64,000 nucleotides of DNA, from positions 3,287,001 through 3,351,000 of the forward strand of contig NZ_CP049866.1 of assembly GCF_011300215.1 (NCBI RefSeq). The letters are read 5' to 3'. This DNA comes from Nocardioides piscis (GTDB lineage: Bacteria > Actinomycetota > Actinomycetes > Propionibacteriales > Nocardioidaceae). Numbering within the stretch: the first letter of the stretch is position 1; each line of letters starts with the position of its first letter. Below the pieces are notes generated by a model, which worked only from the letters and a program-made list of their open reading frames with translations, made no database searches and was not told the DNA's origin. The translations under genes were made by a program, and so were the position numbers. Positions 38,377 through 46,432 of the stretch are shown here, one piece after another.

Positions 38377-39551
38377 CAGCCGAGTCCTACCGGGGCGGAG
38401 CTCGGGTTGGCCGAGACCGTGCCGCACCTGGCCTGGTTGTCCTGTTCGCGCAGCTGGACGATCCAGTCCGAGTCGACATAGATCGTCGAACCGGCATAGG
38501 GGAAGGCGCGGATCTTGAAGTTCACCCAGGCACCACCCGTCGCATTGTCACCGTCGTTGTTGTTGATCCAGTCGCTGTTGATCGCACTGCCATATCCACT
38601 CGCATACTCCAGGGCGAACCGGTGATCGCCGCTCGTCGTGACGACCGGGCTGGTGGCCGCCTGGTCGAGGCCGGCGATGAACGGGGCCCAGACCCCTGAC
38701 GTGGGGTTCTGTCGCATGACCACGAACCGGTTCATCGCCGGTGTGCTGATGGTCCGCCGTCCGAACTCCCAGCCGTCGGCGGCGAACGGCCAGCCCCAGT
38801 AGAGCATCGCGTGGGTGCCGGTGGTCGGAAAGCGATCCCCCAGGCTGCTGGCTCGGGAGCACACGATCCCGTCAGCGCCGATGGTGGGGGGAGGCAGCTT
38901 CACCTGATACCTGCTGTTGATCGTGACGGTCACCGACGACGCGGTGGCGGGAGCATGCATCCGCTGCCTGACCTTCGTCTGGATGTCGAGCTGGCGGCCG
39001 CCGTGCGACAGGAGGAAGTCGCGGTCGGTGCCGGACCGCGTCACCAACGGGCACAGCGTCTTCGTCTGAGCAGGCGCCAGGTCGTCCCCGGTCACGTCCG
39101 GTCCGCTTCGGAAGTATTCGGTGCCGCTGACCAGAGCGCCGCCGGTGACGTTCCAGTAGGGGGTCCCCGAGGCTCCGCTCAGGCAGTTGATCGTGGTCGG
39201 GTCATAGCTGAGCCGGACGTTGCTGAGCAGGGAGCTCTTGGTGTTGCTGGCCGGCACTGTCGCCCTGACGCTGACCACGTCGATGGCGCCGGAGACCCGG
39301 GTGGCGTTGTTCTTGAGGGTCATCGACGGCTCGTTGGCGACGTCGGACACGGCAGCCTGGGCGTGGTCGACCGTGTTGGTGCTGTCGGTGGCGGTGATGC
39401 TGTAGACGCCGGACTGGCTGTCGGGCACGGAGACGGTGAGCTCCTCGCGCCAGCCGGCGTGGGTCGTCCCGGGCGACGTGAGGAGTGCGGGGGCAGCAGC
39501 GACGGCGAGGGACGCTGCCGCGACCAGACCCCATCCTGTGCGCTTGCTCAT
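38376..39551 (-). CDS. Large exported protein with SipW-type signal peptide, function unknown
   Basis: A 391-residue protein, not recognised beyond its N-terminus. A basic start (MSKRTG) and a hydrophobic segment of about 20 residues end in GTTHAGWREELTV, the alternate-signal motif shared with its two neighbours. The mature part is rich in Ser, Thr and Asn and contains four cysteines (in INCLSG, TLCPL, IVCSRA and ARCGTV), possibly two disulfides, plus several aromatic-rich segments (MLYWGWPFAADGWEF). No catalytic motif is seen. The ATG at 39551 has AGGAG upstream. It lies 16 nt after the 231-residue gene and overlaps sipW by 1 nt. Confidence 0.75.
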   Translation of the reverse strand: MSKRTGWGLVAAASLAVAAAPALLTSPGTTHAGWREELTVSVPDSQSGVYSITATDSTNTVDHAQAAVSDVANEPSMTLKNNATRVSGAIDVVSVRATVPASNTKSSLLSNVRLSYDPTTINCLSGASGTPYWNVTGGALVSGTEYFRSGPDVTGDDLAPAQTKTLCPLVTRSGTDRDFLLSHGGRQLDIQTKVRQRMHAPATASSVTVTINSRYQVKLPPPTIGADGIVCSRASSLGDRFPTTGTHAMLYWGWPFAADGWEFGRRTISTPAMNRFVVMRQNPTSGVWAPFIAGLDQAATSPVVTTSGDHRFALEYASGYGSAINSDWINNNDGDNATGGAWVNFKIRAFPYAGSTIYVDSDWIVQLREQDNQARCGTVSANPSSAPVGLG

Positions 39552-39567
39552 CGTGCTCCTCACTCGA

Positions 39568-40263
39568 TCAGTTCGTCTGGGAGAAGGTGGTCTTCAACGT
39601 GCCGAGGTCGAGCGTCTGGGACGTCAGCGCGGCCTCCCAGCGCGCACCGGCGTTGTCGACCGGCAGCTGGATCAGGGCGACGGCGGTGTAGGTCCCGAAC
39701 TGGCCTGCGGTGGGTGAGATCGAGACCGTCGAGATCAACCCGGAGACGGGCACCGACGACCCGTTGGGCCGGGTGAGGCCCAGCGTCACGACGGCGGAAC
39801 GGGACAGGAGCGACGACTCAGGCGCCTGGTTGACCAGCGGCCCCGCGTCGAAGACCAGGTCGCCCGTCAGGTTGTTTCCCTCGCCCGTCAGGGTCACCGT
39901 GCGAATTAGCTGGACGGTGTCGCCCGGGACCACCCGCTCGCTGGGCAGCGTGTCGGTGACGACCCGGCACTCGACGTATGGCGCGGTGGCCGGGCAGCTC
40001 GCGGTCGAGAGATAGGTCCGCGTACCGACCGGCTGGCGAGAGAGCAGCTGGAGCTCGCTCGTCCCACTCATGGACACCGAACCGGCCTGGATGTCGCCCA
40101 GCGTGTGGGTGACCTGCTCCTGCCACCCGCTCCAGGTCCCCAGGCTGCTGGTCAGGACGAGAACGCCCAGCAGGGCGGCCAGCATCGAGCTGGCCACCCT
40201 GGTGGGGCGCTGCCGAACTGCAGCGCGGTGCCGCGGTTCAGCTGCGCGTCTCGAGGGAGACAT
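39568..40263 (-). CDS. Exported protein with SipW-type alternate signal peptide
   Basis: A 231-residue protein with a basic N-terminal region of about 25 residues and a hydrophobic helix (MLAALLGVLVLTSSLG) leading into GTWSGWQEQVTHTLGDIQAG. This is the cleavage-region pattern of SipW substrates. The mature part is beta-rich and contains two cysteines (ASCPA and VECRVV), a layout consistent with a CalY/TasA-like beta-sandwich subunit, though I cannot confirm the fold. It begins 20 nt after the first gene of the operon. Its N-terminal extension is longer than that of its neighbours. Confidence 0.78.
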   Translation of the reverse strand: MSPSRRAAEPRHRAAVRQRPTRVASSMLAALLGVLVLTSSLGTWSGWQEQVTHTLGDIQAGSVSMSGTSELQLLSRQPVGTRTYLSTASCPATAPYVECRVVTDTLPSERVVPGDTVQLIRTVTLTGEGNNLTGDLVFDAGPLVNQAPESSLLSRSAVVTLGLTRPNGSSVPVSGLISTVSISPTAGQFGTYTAVALIQLPVDNAGARWEAALTSQTLDLGTLKTTFSQTN

Positions 40264-40283
40264 GGTGACGCTCAGGCCTCAGA

Positions 40284-40808
40284 TCAGACGACCGGGTTGG
40301 CGTTCTGGACCAGGTCGACGGTGAGGTCGCTCAGGTCGAGGGTCTGGTCTTCACCCGTCGTGGTGTCAGCGGGCATCGTGACCGTGACAGTGATGCCGAC
40401 CGCGGTGTCGTTGGACTCGTCGAGCTGCCTCGTCGCCAGGCCCGAGTCATCGAAGACCGAGGTCGTCGTGACCGCACCGGCGAGCGTGCCCGCCTCGGCG
40501 GGCAGGGTGGCCGTCAAGGTCGCCTTCAGGTTGTCACCCACCATGTCCGGCGTGACGATGGTCTTGTACTGGAGGACGTCACCGGGCACCATCCGGAAGG
40601 CCGCGACGTCAGTGATCGACACCGGGCTGCCCGAGATGGTGACGTCCTTCCACGAGCCGGCGTCAACCGTCAGGTTGAGGTGACCAGCGGTCACGCTGCC
40701 TGGCGCAGCGGCCTTGTTCTCCGACCAGTTGGCGAACGTGCCCCCGACGCCGGTGAGGAGGGTGACGCCGGCGGCCGCTGCGATGAGACCCTTGGTGGAC
40801 TTGTTCAT
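40284..40808 (-). CDS. Alternate-type signal peptide exported protein (RER_14450-like family)
   Basis: A 174-residue exported protein. Its N-terminus (NKSTKGLIAAAAGVTLLTG, then GTFANWSENKA) matches the alternate signal peptide of the actinobacterial family of SipW-processed exported proteins. PGSVTAGHLNLTV follows at the usual place. The mature domain of about 140 residues is beta-rich, has no cysteine and resembles TasA/CalY-type subunits in length. The ATG at 40808 has GGAG 6 nt upstream. It is the first gene of the four- or five-gene cassette; a palindrome lies about 90 bp upstream. Confidence 0.85.
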   Translation of the reverse strand: MNKSTKGLIAAAAGVTLLTGVGGTFANWSENKAAAPGSVTAGHLNLTVDAGSWKDVTISGSPVSITDVAAFRMVPGDVLQYKTIVTPDMVGDNLKATLTATLPAEAGTLAGAVTTTSVFDDSGLATRQLDESNDTAVGITVTVTMPADTTTGEDQTLDLSDLTVDLVQNANPVV

Positions 40809-40896
40809 TTCAGGCTCCTGAAGATCGTGGATCAGGGCGAACAGAGGATGTTCTGTTCCCAACGAGCCCTATCTTGTGGATCTCCCGTTACTTTTG

Positions 40897-40912
40897 TGTT
40901 GAAAAGTCAACA
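40897..40912 (-). promoter_or_regulatory. Palindrome in the AT-richer promoter region of the sipW cassette
   Basis: TGTTGA and TCAACA flank AAAG in an unusually AT-rich stretch upstream of the first cassette gene. On the minus strand TTGACT overlaps it and could serve as a -35 box; no good -10 is seen at the right distance. It may be an operator or a chance repeat. Confidence 0.4.
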
Positions 40913-40920
40913 GATAGTCA

Positions 40921-41292
40921 CCTTGCACTAGCCCCGACGGCGGTTGCGTCACCGTTCGGGCCATTCCCGGGTCGCACCTGGCACTCCCGAGCCGGATCGG
41001 GTGGGGTTCCCACCAGGACCAGCCGCAGCCGATCGGGCCAGACCGCGGCCCAGGCAGGAGAAGGCGCACAGACGGGCCGGGAGCCAGAGGTAGGTCCGGG
41101 GGTCGTGTGCGTGATGGACGACGTAGTCCCCTCCCGACCCCACCGGCGCGCGCGGCGACGTACGCAGTGTCGAGAGTGACCCGGACGAGATGGGGCCCCA
41201 GGAGATTGCGCAGCTTGCCGCTCAGAAGAGGCGGTGACTGCCCCACCGGTCACGACGGCGACGCCGCCATGACCAGCGTCCGAGCTACAGGT
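40921..41292. other. Intergenic region between the sipW cassette and pdxS
   Basis: About 370 bp without a convincing gene. Open frames on both strands here are Arg/Pro/Ser-rich and have no ribosome binding site or recognisable motif. One perfect 6-3-6 inverted repeat, GGTGGG-GTT-CCCACC, lies at 41000-41014. The region is the right boundary of the inserted cassette. Confidence 0.55.
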
Positions 41293-42201
41293 TCACCAGC
41301 CGCGCTCGGCGAGCCGGTGGGGCTGCGGGATCTCGTCGACGTTGATGCCGACCATGGCCTCGCCCAGGCCCCGGCTGACCTTCGCGACCACGTCGGGGTC
41401 GTCGAAGAAGGTCGTCGCCTTGACGATCGCCTCGGCGCGCTCGGCCGGGTTGCCGGACTTGAAGATGCCCGAGCCGACGAAGACGCCCTCGGCGCCGAGC
41501 TGCATCATCATCGCGGCGTCGGCGGGGGTGGCGATACCACCGGCGGTGAAGAGCACGACGGGCAGCTTGCCGGCCTCGGCGACCTCCTTGACGAGGTCGT
41601 AGGGCGCCTGCAGCTCCTTGGCCGCGACATAGAGCTCGTCGGCCTCCAGCCCGTGGAGGCGGCGCAGCTCGGCGCGGATCGTGCGCATGTGGGTCACGGC
41701 GTTGGAGACGTCACCGGTGCCGGCCTCGCCCTTGGAGCGGATCATCGCCGCGCCCTCGGTGATCCGGCGCAGCGCCTCACCGAGGTTGGTGGCACCGCAC
41801 ACGAAGGGGACGGTGAACTCCCACTTGTCGATGTGGTTGGCATAGTCGGCCGGCGTCAGGACCTCGGACTCGTCGATGTAGTCCACCCCGAGCGACTGCA
41901 GGACCTGCGCCTCGGCGAAGTGGCCGATGCGGGCCTTGGCCATCACCGGGATCGAGACGGCCTCGATGATGCCGTCGATCATGTCGGGGTCGCTCATCCG
42001 GCTGACCCCGCCCTGGGCGCGGATGTCGGCGGGAACCCGCTCGAGGGCCATGACGGCCACGGCGCCCGCGTCCTCGGCGATCTTGGCCTGCTCGGCGTTG
42101 ACGACGTCCATGATGACGCCGCCCTTGAGCATCTCGGCCATGCCCCGCTTGACGCGGGAGGTGCCAGTGGTCGGGACGTCGGTGGTGGGGGTCTGCGCCA
42201 T
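41293..42201 (-). CDS. pdxS: Pyridoxal 5'-phosphate synthase lyase subunit PdxS
   Basis: A 302-residue TIM-barrel enzyme that builds PLP from ribose 5-phosphate, glyceraldehyde 3-phosphate and ammonia from PdxT. The two catalytic lysines are K89 in [10 protein letters not shown] and K157 in [12 protein letters not shown]32 lies in [19 protein letters not shown]. Length and sequence are standard. Unusually, it is not next to pdxT, although both are on the minus strand and would be in the usual order if the cassette were removed. Confidence 0.98.
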   Translation of the reverse strand: MAQTPTTDVPTTGTSRVKRGMAEMLKGGVIMDVVNAEQAKIAEDAGAVAVMALERVPADIRAQGGVSRMSDPDMIDGIIEAVSIPVMAKARIGHFAEAQVLQSLGVDYIDESEVLTPADYANHIDKWEFTVPFVCGATNLGEALRRITEGAAMIRSKGEAGTGDVSNAVTHMRTIRAELRRLHGLEADELYVAAKELQAPYDLVKEVAEAGKLPVVLFTAGGIATPADAAMMMQLGAEGVFVGSGIFKSGNPAERAEAIVKATTFFDDPDVVAKVSRGLGEAMVGINVDEIPQPHRLAERGW

Positions 42202-42256
42202 ACCCTCAATCGTACGGCGATCGAGGCCCTCGAACGAACTCAGGACCCTCCGCAGG

Positions 42257-42850
42257 TCAGCTGCTGCGGGACTTGGACCGGGACTTGGAGCGGGGCTTGA
42301 CGCGGGGCGCGCGCTCCTCGAGGAGAACGGTCCTGATCCGTGGCTGCTTCACCGCCAGGTAGGCGATGAGGACGAACAGCAGGGCGTAGGTGACCCCCAA
42401 GGTCCAGAGGACGTTGGGCCCCAGCCCCATCTGACGGGCGAACTGGAGTCCGATGACCACACCGATCACGTAGTAGAGCGACTCGATCAGGTAGAAACCG
42501 ATCACGACCATCTTGTCCACGAGCCGGGCGTCGAAGTCCTCCTGGCACTCCAGCCAGCGTTCCCACCCGGCCCCGTCGGGATACAGGCGCGGCTCGATCA
42601 CCTCACGGATGTAGCGACCCGCGCGCATGATGCCGTTGTTCTCGGCCGTGAAGAGCAGCGCGATGATCAACACCAGGAGCGGGAGACCGAGGCTGACGAA
42701 CCCGATGTCGTAGCGGTTGCCGACGAACTGGACCACGGGGATGACAGCAGCGCCGGCGGTGACGATGCGGAAGCGCCTCTCCACCGAGTGCTCGATCTCG
42801 GCGCGCAACGTGGCGTACTCGGCAAGCAACATCTCGTGGTCGTCGTTCAC
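42257..42850 (-). CDS. Hypothetical membrane protein
   Basis: A 197-residue protein from a GTG at 42850. An N-terminal amphipathic helix ([22 protein letters not shown]) is followed by two helices ([16 protein letters not shown] and [17 protein letters not shown]) and, after a loop with [15 protein letters not shown], two more helices. The layout resembles a family of unknown function that begins with an LLxEYxxLRxEI segment and has an YIRxxIEP motif; I know no function for it. The C-terminus is a repeated Arg/Lys/Ser stretch ([13 protein letters not shown]). Confidence 0.7.
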   Translation of the reverse strand: MNDDHEMLLAEYATLRAEIEHSVERRFRIVTAGAAVIPVVQFVGNRYDIGFVSLGLPLLVLIIALLFTAENNGIMRAGRYIREVIEPRLYPDGAGWERWLECQEDFDARLVDKMVVIGFYLIESLYYVIGVVIGLQFARQMGLGPNVLWTLGVTYALLFVLIAYLAVKQPRIRTVLLEERAPRVKPRSKSRSKSRSS

Positions 42851-42897
42851 GAGCGTGAATGTATGGCGTGGTGACGGTCGCGAGAGGCGCTTTCGCG

Positions 42898-43527
42898 CTA
42901 TTTTTCGACCCCACCCGAGTGCTCGACGGCGTGCGCCTGGCTGCGCACGGCCAGGATGCGCTGCACGACCGTCATGGCGCTGAGGACCCCGAGCACACCC
43001 AGGCCCCAGGCGAGCACCATCGGGTTGTCACTCACCTCGGCGGCGATGGCCGCGATGCCCAGCACGACGAGACGGTCCGCCCGCTCCATCAGCCCGACGC
43101 GCGCCGTGAAGCCGAGTGACTCGGCGCGAGCACGCGCATAGGAGGTGGTCACGCCCGTCACCAGGCACAGCAGCGCCAGCCCGGCCCCGACCATCGAGTC
43201 GCCCGGGCCACCGAAGTAGAGGATCACCGCGCCGAAGACCACCGCGTCGGCGATCCGGTCGAGGGTCGAGTCGAGGAAGGCCCCGAACTTGCTCACCCGG
43301 TTGCTCATCCGGGCCATGGTCCCGTCGAGCAGGTCGAACAGCGCGAAGACCGTCACGCTCAGGGCGGCGGCGATCAGCTCGCCACGCGGCGCGAACCACA
43401 GCGCGGCCGTGCAGGTCGCGACGGTACCGACGATCGTGATCGCGTCCGGGCTGACGCCCAGACGCAGCAGCAGGCGGGCGATGGGCGAGATGATGGCGGT
43501 GACGAGACCGCGGATGTGCTCGAGCAT
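42898..43527 (-). CDS. CDP-alcohol phosphatidyltransferase, probable phosphatidylinositol phosphate synthase
   Basis: A 209-residue six-helix membrane enzyme. It carries the full catalytic signature D65-x2-D68-G69-x2-A72-R73-x8-G82-x3-D86-x3-D90. In the thrS-HIT-pgsA1 region of actinobacteria this protein is phosphatidylinositol phosphate synthase, which joins CDP-diacylglycerol and inositol 1-phosphate; phosphatidylglycerophosphate synthase is the main alternative. It follows the inositol-monophosphatase-like gene by 12 nt. The acyltransferase (PatA) and PimA genes that normally follow it are absent. Confidence 0.88.
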   Translation of the reverse strand: MLEHIRGLVTAIISPIARLLLRLGVSPDAITIVGTVATCTAALWFAPRGELIAAALSVTVFALFDLLDGTMARMSNRVSKFGAFLDSTLDRIADAVVFGAVILYFGGPGDSMVGAGLALLCLVTGVTTSYARARAESLGFTARVGLMERADRLVVLGIAAIAAEVSDNPMVLAWGLGVLGVLSAMTVVQRILAVRSQAHAVEHSGGVEK

Positions 43528-43539
43528 GGTGGAGGCAGG

Positions 43540-44313
43540 CTAGTCGCCGAGCAGGGCAGCGCAGACGTCGGCCACGGCTGTCGGGACACCGGCGACGTGC
43601 CAGTCGACGCCGGCGGCGTGCACGACGCGCGACTCCCCGCCTGCTCCGCGGATGATCGCCGCGCCTGGCAGTCGGTCCCAGTCGGGGACGGAGTGCTGGA
43701 ACAGCACGTCGCACTGCCCACGGGCGATCGCCATCGCGTCCAGGCTCCCCGACCCCATCATCCGCAGGGTGGCGACGCCCTGGACCGCCCGAGCGAAGGC
43801 AGCCCCGATCTCCCCCTGGAAGTAGGGCGGATGGAGGTATGTCGTGGCACACGACTCCCGCAGGGGCCGGTCGACCAGGGCCGGCAGACGCTTGCCGTTG
43901 CAGGTGCTGGCCACGGTGGGCCCGCCGACGAAGCTGTCTCCGGTGACCGGCTGGTGGACGGCCCCCAGCAGCACGTCGTCCTCCCCGGTGGTCGCGCCCG
44001 CCGAGACCAGGGCGAGGGCGCTGCACCACCAGCCGAGGCCGCGGTGGAAGTTGTAGGTGCCGTCGACCGGGTCGATGACCCAGGTGCGACCGCTGGTGCC
44101 GGCGTGAGCGGCCCCCTCCTCCCCCACGATCGCGTCGTCGGGCCGTTCACGGCGCAGTGCCTCGACGATGAGTGCTTCGGCCGCCTTGTCCGCGGCTGTC
44201 ACGACGTCGGTGACGTGGGTCTTGGTCTCGGCCTCGAGGCCCTTCTCCAGCATCGAGGCGGCGAGCGAACCCGCCTCGCGGACAAGTCGGTCGGCGAGCT
44301 GCGCGTCATCCAC
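43540..44313 (-). CDS. Inositol monophosphatase-family phosphatase
   Basis: A 257-residue metal-dependent phosphatase from a GTG at 44313. The metal site is complete: E65-E66 in VGEEGA, D81-P-V-D84-G-T in WVIDPVDGTYNF, and the C-terminal aspartate in VPDWDRLPGA. Family members act on inositol phosphate, histidinol phosphate or 3'-phosphoadenosine nucleotides, so the substrate is open. Lying 12 nt upstream of the PI-phosphate synthase gene suggests a link with inositol lipid synthesis. Upstream codons are in frame but non-homologous. Confidence 0.88.
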   Translation of the reverse strand: MDDAQLADRLVREAGSLAASMLEKGLEAETKTHVTDVVTAADKAAEALIVEALRRERPDDAIVGEEGAAHAGTSGRTWVIDPVDGTYNFHRGLGWWCSALALVSAGATTGEDDVLLGAVHQPVTGDSFVGGPTVASTCNGKRLPALVDRPLRESCATTYLHPPYFQGEIGAAFARAVQGVATLRMMGSGSLDAMAIARGQCDVLFQHSVPDWDRLPGAAIIRGAGGESRVVHAAGVDWHVAGVPTAVADVCAALLGD

Positions 44314-44423
44314 GCCGGGCACGCTACCGGGATCGAGTGACGGCGAGATGGCGAGCGGACAGACGCGGCGGGCGTAGTGTGGCAAGACGGAGCCAACCAG
44401 GCTTCCAATCAGGGAGCTCCCCG

Positions 44424-44558
44424 ATGAGCGACAAGTCGCCACGGCAAGGCATGACCAAGAAGTCCGCGAAGTCCATCAAGGAGAAGCGGGCCGAGAAGCA
44501 CGCGAAGGCCGCGGGGGCCAACACCGCCGTCGAGGGCCTGGGCAACAAGAAGAAGTGA
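44424..44558 (+). CDS. Small basic protein, 44 residues
   Basis: A short lysine- and alanine-rich protein (MSDKSPRQGMTKKSAKSIKE at the N-terminus). AGGGAG lies 7 nt before the ATG, supporting translation. Small basic proteins with a KKSAKSIKEKRAEK-like core are conserved in actinobacteria without known function; nucleic-acid binding is plausible from the charge only. Its stop overlaps the GTG start of the next gene by 4 nt (GTGA), so the two are coupled. Confidence 0.7.
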   Translation: MSDKSPRQGMTKKSAKSIKEKRAEKHAKAAGANTAVEGLGNKKK

Positions 44559-45697
44559 GCCTCCTCAGCCTGGGCGTCGTCGCGACGTCGACCAAGGAGA
44601 ACGAGCACCGGCTCCCGATCCACCCCGACCACCTGGCACGGCTCGACGCCGACATCGCCGCGCGGGTCACGCTCGAGCACGGCTTCGGCCGGCGGTTCGG
44701 GCACAGCGACGCCGACCTGGCGCCATACGTCTCCGGATTCGCGAGCCGTGAGGAGATCATCACCGCCTCCGACGTGGTCGTGCTGCCCAAGCCGCAGCAC
44801 GAGGACGTGGCCACCATGAGCACCGGCCAGGTGCTCTGGGGCTGGCCACACTGTGTGCAGGACCCCGAGATGACCCAGCTGGCCATCGACAGGAACCTGA
44901 CGCTGATCGCCTTCGAGGCGATGAACCACTGGACCCGCGACGGTCACGTCGGGCTGCACGTCTTCCACAAGAACAACGAGCTGGCGGGCTACTGCTCGGT
45001 GCTCCAGTCGCTGGAGCTCGTCGGGCTCACCGGCGACTACGGTCGCCGGCTCAGCGCCGTGGTGATCGGTTTCGGCGCCACTGCGCGCGGGGCCGTCACC
45101 GCGCTCAAGGCGCACGGCGTCAACGACGTCGCCGTGCTCACCACCCGGGGCGTGGCCGCGGTCGGCTCCCCCATCCACTCCGTGCAGATCCGCCAGTTCG
45201 ACCACGACCCCGACGACCCGTCGGCCAGCTACGTGATCACCGAACGAGGCCGGGTGCCGCTGGCGCCATACCTCGCAGAGAACGACATCGTCGTCAACTG
45301 CACCTTCCAGGACCCCAACGCGCCGCTGACCTATCTCCGGACCGAGGACGTCGCCGCCTTCCGCCAGGGCAGTGTGATCGTCGACGTGTCCTGCGACGAG
45401 GGCATGGGCTTCGAGTGGGCCGTCCCGACGGGTTTCGACGACCCGATGTTCACCGTCGCCGACCGCGTGCACTACTACGCCGTCGACCACAGCCCGTCAT
45501 ATCTGTGGAACTCCGCCACCTGGGAGAACAGCGAGGCGCTGCTGCCCTTCATCCGGACGGTCCTGTCGGGACCTGCCGCGTGGGAGGGCGACGAGACGAT
45601 CACCCGGGCCACCGAGATCCGCGACGGGCGGATCCAGAACCCGGCGATCCTCGCCTTCCAGGGGCGCGCCGCCGAGCACCCCCACCCGGTGGTCTGA
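44555..45697 (+). CDS. N5-(carboxyethyl)ornithine synthase/alanine dehydrogenase-like protein
   Basis: A 380-residue NAD(P)-dependent oxidoreductase of the alanine dehydrogenase/pyridine nucleotide transhydrogenase superfamily. The N-terminal STKENEHRLPIHPDH is the usual lysine/arginine substrate region, and the Rossmann motif is VVIGFGATARGAVTALKAHG. The C-terminal half, with WAVPTGFDDPMF and YAVDHSPSYLW, matches proteins annotated as carboxyethylornithine synthase rather than alanine dehydrogenase. The real substrate is uncertain. The GTG start overlaps the small gene upstream, and its end faces the ABM-fold gene at 6 nt. Confidence 0.8.
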   Translation: MSLLSLGVVATSTKENEHRLPIHPDHLARLDADIAARVTLEHGFGRRFGHSDADLAPYVSGFASREEIITASDVVVLPKPQHEDVATMSTGQVLWGWPHCVQDPEMTQLAIDRNLTLIAFEAMNHWTRDGHVGLHVFHKNNELAGYCSVLQSLELVGLTGDYGRRLSAVVIGFGATARGAVTALKAHGVNDVAVLTTRGVAAVGSPIHSVQIRQFDHDPDDPSASYVITERGRVPLAPYLAENDIVVNCTFQDPNAPLTYLRTEDVAAFRQGSVIVDVSCDEGMGFEWAVPTGFDDPMFTVADRVHYYAVDHSPSYLWNSATWENSEALLPFIRTVLSGPAAWEGDETITRATEIRDGRIQNPAILAFQGRAAEHPHPVV

Positions 45698-45703
45698 GGG
45701 CCC

Positions 45704-46324
45704 TCACACCAGCTCGGGCACCCGCAGGTGGGCCAGGCACAGCTCGTACTCACCGACGTCGAGCACGTCGACGCCAGCCTCACGCACGCCCGCGTCGCGG
45801 ATCGCCCAGCCCTCGTCGCGGCTCTGCTCCATGGCCTCACGACTGTCGAAGGTGGTCGTCGAGCAGGCGCGGTGCAGGGCCCGGTTGACCATCAGGCTCG
45901 CGCTGCAGAAGCCCGGCATGCCTTCGATCCGGGGCAGCAGCGAGTCGCGATAGATCTCGATCCCGCGATCGACGCCGTTGTCGTTGGCGCGCATCCACGC
46001 CACCCGGCAGCACGAGCCCTCCCGGGTCGTGTGGTCGCGGTGCATGGACGCCACCTCCCACTCCTCGACCTGGGGCTCGCCTCCCAGCATCTCCCCGCCC
46101 CGCTCCCGCATCGGGCGCAGGTTGAGGTCGCTGGCGCGCATGGCTTCCTCGGACTCCCACGAGCTGGTGACGATGCACTGGCCCGACTCGCGGTCGACGA
46201 GCATCGAGAGGCCGACGCAGCCGTCCATCTCGAGGATCGCCGGCATCACGTCGTCGCGGACGAATGCGATTCCCGAGTCCAGGGCCTCGGGGTTGCCCAT
46301 GATGGTGGTGGAACGTGCGAACAC
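45704..46324 (-). CDS. Duplicated antibiotic-biosynthesis-monooxygenase-fold protein
   Basis: A 206-residue protein with two similar halves (about 1-95 and 100-206). The first has AFVRDDVMPAILEMDGCVGLSMLVDRESGQCIVTSSWES; the second repeats the pattern IEIYRDSLLPRIEGMPGFCS. This is a dimeric alpha/beta-barrel ABM domain, duplicated in one chain. Such domains bind hydrophobic or redox ligands or act as small oxygenases; no catalytic residue can be assigned. The GTG start has GGAGG 5 nt upstream. It lies 108 nt downstream of the HIT gene. Confidence 0.78.
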   Translation of the reverse strand: MFARSTTIMGNPEALDSGIAFVRDDVMPAILEMDGCVGLSMLVDRESGQCIVTSSWESEEAMRASDLNLRPMRERGGEMLGGEPQVEEWEVASMHRDHTTREGSCCRVAWMRANDNGVDRGIEIYRDSLLPRIEGMPGFCSASLMVNRALHRACSTTTFDSREAMEQSRDEGWAIRDAGVREAGVDVLDVGEYELCLAHLRVPELV

Positions 46325-46374
46325 GGCTGCCTCCGCTGGTCGGGGCAGCGCCCCAGCGGCGCCGCCGGTGACTT

Positions 46375-46393
46375 CCCACGTTCCTCCCGTGGG
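46375..46393 (-). terminator. Short hairpin between HIT and ABM-fold genes
   Basis: CCCACG and CGTGGG form a 6-bp stem around a 7-nt loop in the 108-nt gap between these genes on the minus strand. A GGGGC-AGC-GCCCC repeat lies nearby. No T-run follows, so termination is only possible. Confidence 0.35.
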
Positions 46394-46432
46394 CGCCGTT
46401 TGGCAACGGGTCAGGGCCGGATCATTGCCACG

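Noticed and set aside
40897..40912. Palindrome as a certain promoter element for the sipW cassette
   Set aside because: A TTGACT is present, but no matching -10 was found, so it is only listed as a candidate site.
40869..41253. Open frames of 100-125 codons between the sipW cassette and pdxS
   Set aside because: They are Arg/Pro/Ser-rich on both strands with no ribosome binding site, hydrophobic segment or motif.
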